Source of the DNA: an uncultured bacterium
GTDB lineage: Bacteria; Nitrospirota; Thermodesulfovibrionia; Thermodesulfovibrionales; Thermodesulfovibrionaceae
Assembly: GCA_937924475.1 (NCBI GenBank)
Contig: CALDSV010000009.1
Span: 1 to 64,000, forward strand
Reading direction: 5' to 3'
DNA: 64,000 nt
The position numbers and the translations under genes are program-made. Shown here piece by piece: positions 21,844-30,070 of the stretch (positions within the stretch are counted from its first letter, which is position 1; the number at the start of each line of letters is the position of its first letter). The notes beneath the pieces are model-generated. The model saw only the letters and a program-made list of their open reading frames with translations. It was not told the DNA's origin and searched no databases.

Positions 21844-22842
21844 ATGTATAGCAGGCTTAAAAATCTGTTATTGCTAAGTATACTTATTTTGATTCTTATG
21901 GAAGCAACTGCCAATGCTTCTAATATTAATTTTATAGACAAATTAAATAGAAAAATTAGCATAAATGTTCCAGTAAAAAGGGCTGTCATTGTAATAACTT
22001 ATGAACTTATTCCGGCTCTCAATATATGGGACAGGATTATAGGTGTATCAAGATGGGCAGAAGAGGAATGCGGGCTTTATAAAGCATTAATTATTGAGAA
22101 TCCTTCTTATATTAGACCAAAGATAGGTACTGGAACTGATATAAATGCGGAGTCCATAGTAAAACTGAATCCTGATTTGATAATAACTTGGACATATAAT
22201 CCTGAAGTTATATATTTTTTAGAAAAAAGAGGTTTGAATGTAATCGGAATATATCCTGAGAGTTTAAAAGAGCTTTATGATGTAATAAAATTACACGGAA
22301 AAGTCTTTGGAAAAGAAAGGAGAGCAAATGAAATAATTTTTGAGATGGATAAAATCTTAAAGTTAATAAAAGATAGAGTTAAAAAAATCCAGCCAGAAAA
22401 AAGAAAAAAAGTTTTGCATGTAGTTCATACTCCTACAAGAGTTTCTGCAGGAATAGGAATAACGAATGAAATGATAAAAATCATGGGAGCAATCAATCCA
22501 GCGGAGATAATAAATAATAATTTCATAGAGATATCAATGGAAAAACTTTTTGAATGGAATCCTGATGTTATCTTTATATGGGGAAATGCAGGATATGATG
22601 AGTCATTGCTTTATAATAATTCTCAATGGAGCCAAATAAAGGCTGTAAAAAATCGCGAGGTTTATAAACTTCCTAAATGGTCTACGTGGTCACCTCGTGT
22701 TGCACCTATTACACTCTATATGGCGATGAAAGTTTATCCAGAAGTATTCAATGATTTAAATTTTGAAAAAGTAGTTGATGAATTCTATAAAAAAGTATTC
22801 GGTATTTCCTATTACAAAGTGAGGCAATATGAAGGGTATTAA
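21844..22842 (+). CDS. Periplasmic metal-complex binding protein (BtuF/FepB-like)
   Basis: Substrate-binding component of an ABC importer of the iron-siderophore/B12 class. The start is set at ATG 21844 because AAGGAG precedes it by 8 bp; an upstream ATG at 21820 overlaps the cobN stop but adds a short charged extension. The N-terminus (YSRLKNLLLLSILILILMEATANAS) is a Sec signal without a lipobox cysteine. The mature part has the two-lobed family pattern, with KRAVIV, WDRIIGVSRWAE, NAESIVKLNPDLIITW and the C-terminal lobe segment WNPDVIFIWGNAG. It overlaps the permease gene by 14 bp. Confidence 0.88.
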   Translation: MYSRLKNLLLLSILILILMEATANASNINFIDKLNRKISINVPVKRAVIVITYELIPALNIWDRIIGVSRWAEEECGLYKALIIENPSYIRPKIGTGTDINAESIVKLNPDLIITWTYNPEVIYFLEKRGLNVIGIYPESLKELYDVIKLHGKVFGKERRANEIIFEMDKILKLIKDRVKKIQPEKRKKVLHVVHTPTRVSAGIGITNEMIKIMGAINPAEIINNNFIEISMEKLFEWNPDVIFIWGNAGYDESLLYNNSQWSQIKAVKNREVYKLPKWSTWSPRVAPITLYMAMKVYPEVFNDLNFEKVVDEFYKKVFGISYYKVRQYEGY

Positions 22843-23830
22843 AGCCATAATAATTTCTCTCTCACCCTTGGCAGTGGCTTGGTTTGCACTTTTTTTTGGT
22901 GCTTATGGTGTTAGCCCACTCATGGTAATAAAGATTCTTCTTGATGAAACCTTCCATTTATTTGAATTTGGCGATATTCCCGAAAAAGCCATAATTTTTG
23001 ATATAAGACTTCCCAGAGTCCTTCTTGCAGGGCTTGTAGGTGCTGCTCTTTCCTGTGCTGGAGTAACTCTTCAAGGGATATTCCGTAATCCCCTTGTTGA
23101 TCCCTTCATACTTGGTATTTCAGCAGGTGCTGCCTTCGGATGCGCCATCACTATTGGATTTTTAAGTTTTCTACCACTGCAGTTTATAGCTTTTATTTTT
23201 GCTACTCTTGCAGTGATGATTGCCTATGCAATAGCGAGGTTTCAAGGAGAGGTTTCTCGGCTTCCTCTGATTTTATCAGGAATTATTGTATCAGCTTTTT
23301 TCACTGCCATGGTATCAATAGTGAAGTTTCTCGTTGATCCCCATAAACTTCAAAGCATTGTTTATTGGCTCATGGGGAGTTTTAGTCTTTCAGACTGGAG
23401 GGCTGTAAAAATTTCTCTAATAGGGTTTTTAGCCGGAGTTTTACCCATATTTCTTATGAGATGGAGACTTAATGTCTTAAGTATGGGAGATGAGGAGGCG
23501 AAAGCCTTAGGAGTAAATGTAAGGAGAGAAAGAATACTTTTTATTGCATTTTCTACCTTTGCAGTAGCTGTAGCAACCTCTCTAAGTGGAATCATTGGAT
23601 GGGTAGGTTTGATGGTTCCCCATCTTTTGAGAATGCTTACAGGACCAGATCATAAGACTTTGGTACCATTGAGTATTTCAGCAGGTGCTGCTTTTATGAT
23701 AGCAGCAGATACTATTTCAAGGACTCTTACAAGCTTTGATATACCTGTTGGCATAATTACTGCCTTAACTGGTGCACCCTTTTTCATATATCTTATGAAG
23801 CGGGGTGGAGAGGAAGCATGGGGTAAGTAA
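22829..23830 (+). CDS. FecCD/BtuC-family ABC permease
   Basis: Inner-membrane permease for vitamin B12, heme or siderophore import. The 333-aa protein has about nine to ten hydrophobic segments and the family signatures RLPRVLLAGLVGAALSCAGVTLQGIFRNPLVDPFILGIS (near residues 50-90, split here only for naming) and the coupling region GWVGLMVPHLLRMLTGPDHK at about 250-270, which meets the ATPase. The stop overlaps the ATPase gene start by one base. Nothing is missing relative to BtuC or FhuB halves. Confidence 0.93.
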   Translation: MKGIKAIIISLSPLAVAWFALFFGAYGVSPLMVIKILLDETFHLFEFGDIPEKAIIFDIRLPRVLLAGLVGAALSCAGVTLQGIFRNPLVDPFILGISAGAAFGCAITIGFLSFLPLQFIAFIFATLAVMIAYAIARFQGEVSRLPLILSGIIVSAFFTAMVSIVKFLVDPHKLQSIVYWLMGSFSLSDWRAVKISLIGFLAGVLPIFLMRWRLNVLSMGDEEAKALGVNVRRERILFIAFSTFAVAVATSLSGIIGWVGLMVPHLLRMLTGPDHKTLVPLSISAGAAFMIAADTISRTLTSFDIPVGIITALTGAPFFIYLMKRGGEEAWGK

Positions 23831-24600
23831 TGTTAGAGATTAAGGATTTGAGTTTTAGACATAAAGGTGTAAAGGAGGATTTGCTTAAAAATATAAGTTT
23901 TAATGCTCAAAAGGGTCAAATAACAACCATTCTCGGTCCTAACGGTTCTGGCAAAACAACGCTTTTTAAGTGTATTGTGGGATTTTGGAAGCCTTCAAAA
24001 GGCGATATTATCTATGAAGGTAGTTCCATCAGAAATCTATCCTATTCAAAGAGAGCAAAAATTTTATCAATCGTCCCTCAGGAACATGAACCTCCTTTCC
24101 CTTACTCAGTTTTTGAGGTAGTATTAATGGGCAGAGCAAGTCATTTAGGAATTTTCTCAACTCCCAGCAAGAGGGATTATGAAATCGCTGAGAAATGTTT
24201 AGAGATAGTTGGAATTTTTCATCTAAAGGACAAATCCTACACTAAAATCAGTGGTGGAGAGCGTCAGTTAACCCTTATTGCAAGAGCACTTGCACAACAG
24301 GCACCTATTATGCTACTTGATGAGCCCACAAGTCACCTTGATTTTAGAAATCAGATAGTTATTCTGATGAAGATTAAAGAGATTGCCATAAATAATTCTT
24401 TAGTCATATTAATGACTCTTCATGATCCTAATATGGCAGGTATTTTTTCCGATAAGTTGATAGTTATTAATTCTGGATTGAAAATTGCTGAGGGGAAACC
24501 CCATGAGATCATTTCAGAAGGGCTCATTAAAAAAATTTATGGTGTAGAGGTAATTAAAATAAAATTTGATGGATATAATCTGATACAACCAAAAATTTAA
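23830..24600 (+). CDS. ABC transporter ATPase (BtuD/FepC-like)
   Basis: ATP-hydrolysing subunit of the importer. Walker A GPNGSGKTT lies near residues 36-44, the Q-loop PQEHEPPFPYSVFEVVLMGR is characteristic of the iron/B12 subfamily, the signature is ISGGERQLTLIARAL, and Walker B is IMLLDEPTSHLDF, followed by the switch histidine (MTLHDPN). Length is 256 aa, normal. It is translated in overlap with the permease. A 244-bp gap without clear signals separates it from the ChlI-like gene, so the chelatase AAA+ genes may have their own promoter. Confidence 0.95.
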   Translation: MLEIKDLSFRHKGVKEDLLKNISFNAQKGQITTILGPNGSGKTTLFKCIVGFWKPSKGDIIYEGSSIRNLSYSKRAKILSIVPQEHEPPFPYSVFEVVLMGRASHLGIFSTPSKRDYEIAEKCLEIVGIFHLKDKSYTKISGGERQLTLIARALAQQAPIMLLDEPTSHLDFRNQIVILMKIKEIAINNSLVILMTLHDPNMAGIFSDKLIVINSGLKIAEGKPHEIISEGLIKKIYGVEVIKIKFDGYNLIQPKI

Positions 24601-24844
24601 GCAGTTTAAGTATTCTGAATGTAACAGCATAGAGGATTTTATGTAAATACATACCTATGCAAGTTTTATAAATATAGCATGAGAGGATGTTAAAGAGGGA
24701 CCGAAAGCCATAATATCTTCAGATGATAGAGTAAATTGAGGAGAAAAGGGAATCCTTAAAGAGAGAGTTATAAGGAGATAGCAAAGAGATTATTTCAGTA
24801 TAGGGATTCAAATATTTGAAGGATAAAATGAAGGAGGTGCTTAA

Positions 24845-25852
24845 GTGATTTTCCCCTTTACTGCTATTGTAAATCAGGAGGAGATGAAGCTTGCTCTTAT
24901 ATTAAATGTTATTGATCCCAGCATCGGTGGAGTTTTAATAATGGGTGAGAAGGGAACAGCTAAATCTACCACAGTAAGAGCCTTAGCTGATTTGTTACCA
25001 GAAATGGAGTCTGTTAATTGCAGATTTAATTGTGCACCTGAAGGTCCCTTTTGCAGTGATTGTTTAGAGAAGATTCAAAAAGATGAAAAATTAGATATCA
25101 TTAACAAGAAAATGCGCGTGGTTGAACTTCCCTTAGGTGTAACTGAGGACAGAGTTGTAGGTAGTCTTGATATTGAACAGGCAATAAAAAAAGGTGAAAA
25201 ACGCTTTTTCCCAGGCATTCTTGCAGAGGCTAATAGGAATTTCCTCTATGTAGATGAGGTTAATCTTCTTGAGGATCACATTGTGGATCTTTTACTGGAT
25301 TCAGCAGCCATGGGTACTAATGTAGTTGAAAGGGAAGGGGTCTCTTTTATTCATCCTGCAAGATTTATTCTGGTAGGCACGATGAATCCTGAAGAAGGAG
25401 AACTCAGACCGCAACTTCTTGATAGATTTGGCCTTTGTGTGGAAGTTTATTCAATAAGGGATAAGTCCCTTAGAGTTGAAATTTTAAGGAGAAAAGCAGA
25501 ATATGACGGTGATCCAAAGAATTTTATAGAAAAATGGCTTCCTGAGCAGAAGCAATTAGCCCAAAAAATAATGAAGGCAAAAGAGACTCTAAACAAAATT
25601 GAGATTGATAATGATATTTTAAGTAAAATTGTTGACATAACAGCAGGTTTTAATCTTGATGGACACAGGGCTGATATAGTTTTGCTAAAGGCTTCAAGAG
25701 CTAATGCTGCTTTTAATGAGCGGCAGAGAATTACTACAGAGGATATAAGAAAGGTTGCTCCTTTCTGCTTAAGACATAGATTGAAAAGACTTCCCTTTGA
25801 AGACATTTCTCAAGAATCAGAGAGATTAAATGAGATTCTTGCAAGGATATGA
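24845..25852 (+). CDS. ChlI/BchI-like AAA+ chelatase subunit
   Basis: AAA+ motor that powers a CobN/ChlH-type metal chelatase. The GTG start at 24845 follows AAGGAGGTG by 6 bp. Walker A is [10 protein letters not shown] (about residues 36-45), Walker B is [20 protein letters not shown], and the family insert with [26 protein letters not shown] is present. A cysteine group [16 protein letters not shown]-like (C-x5-FC-x2-C) near residues 60-77 could bind zinc and is typical of the cobalt/magnesium chelatase I group in non-phototrophs. Its end overlaps the following ChlD-like gene by 23 bp. Confidence 0.92.
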   Translation: MIFPFTAIVNQEEMKLALILNVIDPSIGGVLIMGEKGTAKSTTVRALADLLPEMESVNCRFNCAPEGPFCSDCLEKIQKDEKLDIINKKMRVVELPLGVTEDRVVGSLDIEQAIKKGEKRFFPGILAEANRNFLYVDEVNLLEDHIVDLLLDSAAMGTNVVEREGVSFIHPARFILVGTMNPEEGELRPQLLDRFGLCVEVYSIRDKSLRVEILRRKAEYDGDPKNFIEKWLPEQKQLAQKIMKAKETLNKIEIDNDILSKIVDITAGFNLDGHRADIVLLKASRANAAFNERQRITTEDIRKVAPFCLRHRLKRLPFEDISQESERLNEILARI

Positions 25853-27695
25853 AATAGATTTTTTAGAATTTGTAAATCATGAAAGGGCAAAACTTGCCCT
25901 TATGCTCAATTTGATTGAGCCTAAATGTGGAGGAGTTCTACTAATAGGTCCTAAGGGAACAGGAAAATCTACCCTATTAAAAGCCTTTAAAAGTATTGTT
26001 CAAACCTTTCAAATACCTTTCATAGAGCTTCCTTTAAATGCCACTGAAGAGGCCATATTAGGTGGAATTGATATTGAGAAGTCTGTCAAAGATGGAGAGA
26101 GGATTTTTCAAAGAGGAATTATTTCAAAGGCAAACAAGGGATTTTTAGTTATTGAGGACATAAATCTTTTTCCCATAGAGTTACTATCTTTGGTTTTCGA
26201 GGCTCAAGGGAAATCTGAAATAGTTATTGAAAGAGAGGGTTTTACTTTCAGGGAGTTATCCTCTTTTCAAATTCTCGCTACCATGAATCCAGAAGAAGGG
26301 GAACTTTCCTCTCATTTTCTTGATAGATTTGGTCTATGTGTAGTCATGAATACGATAGATGATAAAGATCATAGGGAAAGGATAATAAAGCTGAGCATTC
26401 AGAGGTCTCTCTCTTTAAAAGATAAAAATGAATTAATTGAAAAGATTAGAAATTTGATGAAAATTGTGAACCATGTGAAGGTATCAGATCATATAAAAGA
26501 ATATATTACGCAAGAGATCTTAAAAGAGAGAGTATCAGGACATAGAGCTGATATTTTTCTTTATTATGCTTCAATAGCATATGCTGCTTATTTAGAAGAA
26601 GAGATCGTAACAGAGAAACATGTAAAAGAAATGATTCCTTTTGTTATATATCACAGAAAAAAGCAAACATTAATGGAAAGAAAAGAGGAAGATAAGCGAT
26701 TTGAGACAGAAAATAAAGAAAATGATTATGAAAATTCTGGTGATCAACAAAAGCCAGAAAGGAAAAAGGAAAACTCTTCATCACAAATTTTTGAATCTGA
26801 GACAAATAATAACGACTTTCAGCATATTCCTTCTTCTGAGAGAGAGGAAATTTTTCCAATAGGAAACATTTTTCCTATAAAGAGATTAATTTTCAGAAGA
26901 GACAGAATAAAGAGAAAAAAAACTGGGAACAGAAGCAAAACTAAAACATCTGGTAGAGGTGGTAGATACATAAGAAGTATCCTTAGAGAAAATCCAGATA
27001 TTGCTCTGGATGCCACTTTAAGAGCAGCAGCACCTTTCCAAAATATTAGGGGCAGAAAAGATAAGATTATAATTTTAGATGAAGATTTAAGATACAAAGA
27101 AAAAGAACGTAAGATGAGTCATATTGTAATATTTGTGGTAGATGGTTCAGGTTCAATGGGAGTCCAAAAGAGAATGGTGACAGTAAAAGGTGCAATAATG
27201 TCTCTTCTTATGGATTGTTATCAAAAAAGAGATAAAGTAGCCATGATTGTATTCAGAAAGGATAGAGCAGAGACAGTCCTGCCTGTTACATCCTCTGTGG
27301 AGCTTGCCAAGTATAGACTTAAAGAAATACCTACTGGTGGGAAGACTCCTCTTTCTGCGGGTTTATTAGCAGCATATAATTTAATAAGAAGATGGAGATT
27401 AAAAGAGCCAAGTTCTCGTTTTTTATTATTCATATTAACTGACGGCAAGGCAAATGTATCAATTAGTGGAAAACCAATATTTGAAGAGCTTCAAATGATT
27501 TCTAATACACTTAGAGAATTGGCTTTCACTGATATTGTGGTTATTGATACTGAAAAAAAGACTAATATTATCAAAATGGATTTAGCATTGAGGCTTGCAA
27601 ACCTGCTAAATTCTGATTATGTTTTGATGGATGAGCTTAGGACAGAAAGTCTTACTAAGTTGGTAAACTCCTACAGGAGCTTTCAGCTTATTTGA
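25830..27695 (+). CDS. ChlD/BchD-like AAA+ plus VWA chelatase subunit
   Basis: Regulatory chelatase subunit that bridges the AAA+ ring to the CobN-like subunit. The N-terminal AAA+ domain keeps a Walker A (GPKGTGKST, about residues 41-49). A charged linker rich in Glu, Lys and Asn spans about 285-385. The C-terminal von Willebrand A domain has an intact MIDAS motif DGSGSMG from about residue 438 and the later threonine and aspartate (ILTDGKAN). The length of 621 aa fits ChlD. Together with the preceding ChlI-like gene and cobN, this completes a three-subunit chelatase. Confidence 0.93.
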   Translation: MRFLQGYEIDFLEFVNHERAKLALMLNLIEPKCGGVLLIGPKGTGKSTLLKAFKSIVQTFQIPFIELPLNATEEAILGGIDIEKSVKDGERIFQRGIISKANKGFLVIEDINLFPIELLSLVFEAQGKSEIVIEREGFTFRELSSFQILATMNPEEGELSSHFLDRFGLCVVMNTIDDKDHRERIIKLSIQRSLSLKDKNELIEKIRNLMKIVNHVKVSDHIKEYITQEILKERVSGHRADIFLYYASIAYAAYLEEEIVTEKHVKEMIPFVIYHRKKQTLMERKEEDKRFETENKENDYENSGDQQKPERKKENSSSQIFESETNNNDFQHIPSSEREEIFPIGNIFPIKRLIFRRDRIKRKKTGNRSKTKTSGRGGRYIRSILRENPDIALDATLRAAAPFQNIRGRKDKIIILDEDLRYKEKERKMSHIVIFVVDGSGSMGVQKRMVTVKGAIMSLLMDCYQKRDKVAMIVFRKDRAETVLPVTSSVELAKYRLKEIPTGGKTPLSAGLLAAYNLIRRWRLKEPSSRFLLFILTDGKANVSISGKPIFEELQMISNTLRELAFTDIVVIDTEKKTNIIKMDLALRLANLLNSDYVLMDELRTESLTKLVNSYRSFQLI

Positions 27696-27714
27696 AAATT
27701 GATAAAATAATTCA

Positions 27715-28239
27715 ATGAAAATATTTCTTACAGGACTACCGGGTATTGGCAAAACCACAATAGTAAAGAAAATTGTAAGTTTACTGAAAGACAGAGCAAT
27801 AGGATTCTGGACTGAGGAATTCAGAGACCCAAAGACTAATAAAAGATTAGGGTTTAAAGTTATAACAACAGAGGGTAAAAATTCCACTTTTGCAAGTAAA
27901 AGTTTAAGTTCTCCATTGAGAGTAGGTTCTTATGGGGTTAATATTAGGGATTTTGAGAAGATTATAATCCCCTTGCTTGAAAATGCCATTAAACAAAAGG
28001 ATAAAATCATAATAATAGATGAGATAGGTAAGATGGAGCTTTTTTCAGAAAAATTTATAGATTTGGTTAAGAAGATTGTCTTAGAGGATTCTTATAGCTT
28101 CTTAGCTACGATTCCTATTAAGGATATTCATCCTCTTGTGGCATTAATCAGAAAAGTGAAGGGAGAATTTATAGAAATTACAGAAGAAAATAGAGATTAC
28201 ATAACAAATTACATATTTAGCTTGTTATTTAGAAGATAG
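27715..28239 (+). CDS. THEP1-family nucleoside-triphosphatase
   Basis: Members of the THEP1/NTPase_1 family hydrolyse NTPs in vitro; their cellular role is poorly known. The 174-aa protein starts MKIFLTGLPGIGKTTIVKK with a Walker A motif (GLPGIGKTT, residues 7-15), then the family segment GFWTEEFRDP and GFKVITTEG, a Walker B IIIIDEIGKMELFS (about 100-113) and the closing loop LATIPIKDIHP. It lies 19 bp after the ChlD-like gene and ends the chelatase transcript. Association with a metal chelatase locus may mean that it handles a nucleotide step there, but this is inference. Confidence 0.9.
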   Translation: MKIFLTGLPGIGKTTIVKKIVSLLKDRAIGFWTEEFRDPKTNKRLGFKVITTEGKNSTFASKSLSSPLRVGSYGVNIRDFEKIIIPLLENAIKQKDKIIIIDEIGKMELFSEKFIDLVKKIVLEDSYSFLATIPIKDIHPLVALIRKVKGEFIEITEENRDYITNYIFSLLFRR

Positions 28240-28570
28240 TAAACTGTTTTGTCTTATCCGTAAAGATGTTATGATTTACTTTTCTCATTTTTCTCTCACA
28301 ATTCAGGCATACATGCCATAGGAAAGTAGCTTGCCTATGAAGTTTTATCTAAGAAAGGGAATACCTTATGGATTAAGCTACTTCATAATCAAAGAAATAC
28401 TCTTACAAGCCATGGAGATATATGACGAGGGTGATTTTAAAATATTTTCAACTTGTTTAAGCAACTCATAAATATCTTATAAACTCTCAAAAATACTGGT
28501 TTAGTCAAAAATTAGTCATTATTTGGTCAAAGTTATATGAAAGAGAATTCAAAAAATCTTGAAGATAATC
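28240..28570. other. Gene-free gap before the accessory island
   Basis: About 330 bp between the THEP1-type gene and the left inverted repeat. I see no supported gene or clear intrinsic terminator. Short AT-rich stretches and a few stop-filled frames suggest decayed sequence. No obvious copy of the tRNA-Ala 3-prime end is present that could mark the far end of a tRNA-type integration. Confidence 0.5.
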
Positions 28571-28794
28571 AATGGTGTCTACTGGACGATGTCAGAACTT
28601 TATTTGAGCAAAATCCAGAAACTGACTGAAGCAAAATTACAAAGCAATTTTGCTTACCGCTCACGGGCTCCGAAGTACAAATGCTCCGCATTTGACTACG
28701 GGGTAAACAAAAATTTTTGCTTGCCCCGTAGTAAACCGAAGGTTTTGCTATGGGGCTCGCTCGCCGAAAGTTTTTTACAAAATTTTTTGTGCCG
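28571..28794. repeat. Left 224-bp inverted repeat bounding the accessory island
   Basis: This segment reappears in inverted orientation at 46835-47056 with high identity over its full length. Shared anchors are aatggtgtctactgga at its outer edge, aatgctccgcatttg in the middle, and tttgtgccg at its inner edge. It contains several hairpins of its own, for example around the matching arms ctacgggg and ccccgtag at 28697-28732. The inner edge lies 35 bp from the end of the recombinase pseudogene. The layout marks the two ends of a mobile or formerly mobile unit. Confidence 0.85.
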
Positions 28795-28828
28795 CTTTCG
28801 TAAATCATCTAAAAGATTTACACCTTAC

Positions 28829-29489
28829 TTAGCTTACAAAGTTTTTAAGTTTTGGATTTGTCACTTGGGTATAAATTTGGGTCGTTCTAATGTTCCGATG
28901 GCCCAAAAGTTCCTGGACATATCTGACGTCAACACCATTTTCTAATAAATTGGTCGCAAAGCTGTGTCTTAATGAATGAAATGTAGCGTCTTTTTTGATA
29001 CCAGCTTTCCGAAGTGCATTTTCAAAAACTTTTTGAACTGTCCGCTCAGTCAATTTTCCGCCTCGCTCGCTTTCAAAAAGATAATCATATAGGTTTTTAT
29101 CAGTGATTAAGTTTTGAGGATCTATTTTGATTTTCTCAGGAAAAATAGTAATCCTATCTTTTTTGTCTTTAGCATTTTTAAGGTGGATAGTTAATTCTTC
29201 TAAATTGATATCTTTCACTTTTAAATTAACAACTTCACTAATCCGCAATCCTGCGCCGTAAGCTAAAGAGATTATTAATTTATGCTTTGGATTTTTAATT
29301 GACTCATATTTTTTCTAAATCAAATTTTTTAAAATCAAAATAATCTTTTAAACAACAAAGATAAGCTTTTGTAGTTTTAAAGCTGTATTTTCTCAACCTT
29401 AATTCCTGTTTTGTTTTTTCTAAATATTCTTGTATACTTTTATAAAAATTGCTAAAATAAAGTTGGTAAACGAACACTTGTAATTCCAT
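28829..29489 (-). pseudogene. Xer-like tyrosine recombinase, internally deleted
   Basis: Two frames on the minus strand form one broken recombinase. The 5-prime part (29304-29489) carries an N-terminal SAM-like domain (SFKTTKAYLCCLKDYFDF). The 3-prime part (28829-29248) carries the catalytic domain with the box I arginine in GLRISEVVNLKVKDI, box II HSLRHSFATNLLENG and the tyrosine of TTQIYTQVTNPKLK. Reading through the join, LEK is followed out of frame by ESIKNPKHKLIISLAYGAGLR, so about 90 residues are missing along with the reading frame. There is no IntI-specific insert between boxes I and II. It is probably inactive. It points away from the gene array, as integron integrases do. Confidence 0.88.
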
Positions 29490-29573
29490 TTGTAATTATA
29501 CATCAAGTTCGTATAATGTGCAATAAAAAGGCCGATATTATGCATTCAATTCGTATAAAAACGAGTTATGTGC
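29490..29573. other. Possible attI-like primary recombination site
   Basis: The segment between the recombinase start and the first array sequence has two copies of ttcgtataa (29508-29516 and 29549-29557) and ends with GTTATGTGC (29565-29573), which resembles an attC/attI core where strand exchange occurs. A closely similar ATTATGTGC precedes the second copy of the same leader at 38719. The geometry (reversed recombinase, then this site, then plus-strand genes) is that of an integron platform. The assignment is tentative. Confidence 0.35.
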
Positions 29574-29700
29574 AATTCGAAAACCTGCCTTTCACGGAAA
29601 GGAGACCGTAAATTCATGACGTTGTTGCCTTCGTTTAACTTCATAGGAGGAAAAGAGAGAATGAAATTGCTACGCAATTCTCATCTAACGAAAGTTAAAC
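29566..29700. repeat. Leader direct repeat, copy 1, with attC-like end
   Basis: About 135 bp starting at tgtgcaattcgaaaacctgcc recur at 38719-38856. Homology resumes after a short divergent stretch and runs into the start of the small gene at 29789 (second copy 38900). The last 68 bp (29633-29700) begin with GTTTAAC and end with GTTAAAC, matching the R'' and R' core patterns of attC, and fold around agaatgaaattgc/gcaattct. Thus both the repeat and a short attC-like site are present. Confidence 0.65.
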
Positions 29701-29788
29701 AAAATTTTTTCTTATTTTTGCGTGCGGGGGTTTTTTATGGACTTAAAAACAAAAAGATTTATAATGAAATAAATATTAAGGTAATCAT

Positions 29789-30034
29789 ATGACCAAAGAA
29801 AAGAAGTTTTACCAAGCATTACAGGATATATTTATCGGCGCCAAGATTGAAGGCACTGATGGTTTTGTTAATTTGATGAGAATAAAATCAAATTACTACC
29901 GGAAGATTGAGTAACTTAACAGGCAAATGGATAAAAAAATCAGCGATGATGAAGTGGAGTTTGAGGATGGAACAAAAGTCAACACTAAAGATTTAGATTA
30001 CAAACTAATTAAACCATTGATTTGGTGGGAGTAA
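29789..30034 (+). pseudogene. Deletion fusion of RM-module end genes
   Basis: The first 41 codons (29789-29914) match the start of the small gene at 38900 (KIEGTDGFVNLMRIKSNYYR) and then hit a stop. What follows is a near copy of the 3-prime small gene at 45762: SNLTGKWIKK, a one-base frame change at an A-run, then DDEVEFEDGTKV and LDYKLIKPLIWWE ending at 30034. The simplest reading is that a complete module like 38.9-45.9 kb once stood here and lost everything between its two end genes. An in-frame 35-aa remnant (ATG 29927) could still be expressed but is unlikely to matter. Confidence 0.75.
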
Positions 30035-30070
30035 AACGAATAAAAATTTTTAAAATAAAGGGGGTATTTT

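Noticed and set aside
28540-28580. tRNA 3-prime duplication as left attachment site
   Set aside because: Only a few bases (tggtg) agree with the tRNA-Ala end; no convincing direct repeat.
28559-28945. Frames inside the left inverted repeat (both strands), also mirrored at 46936-47241
   Set aside because: They arise because the repeat is structured and stop-poor; the matching frame in the right copy runs through the tRNA gene.
28829-29248. Integron integrase IntI
   Set aside because: The catalytic part has no IntI-specific insert between boxes I and II, so it is called Xer-like instead.
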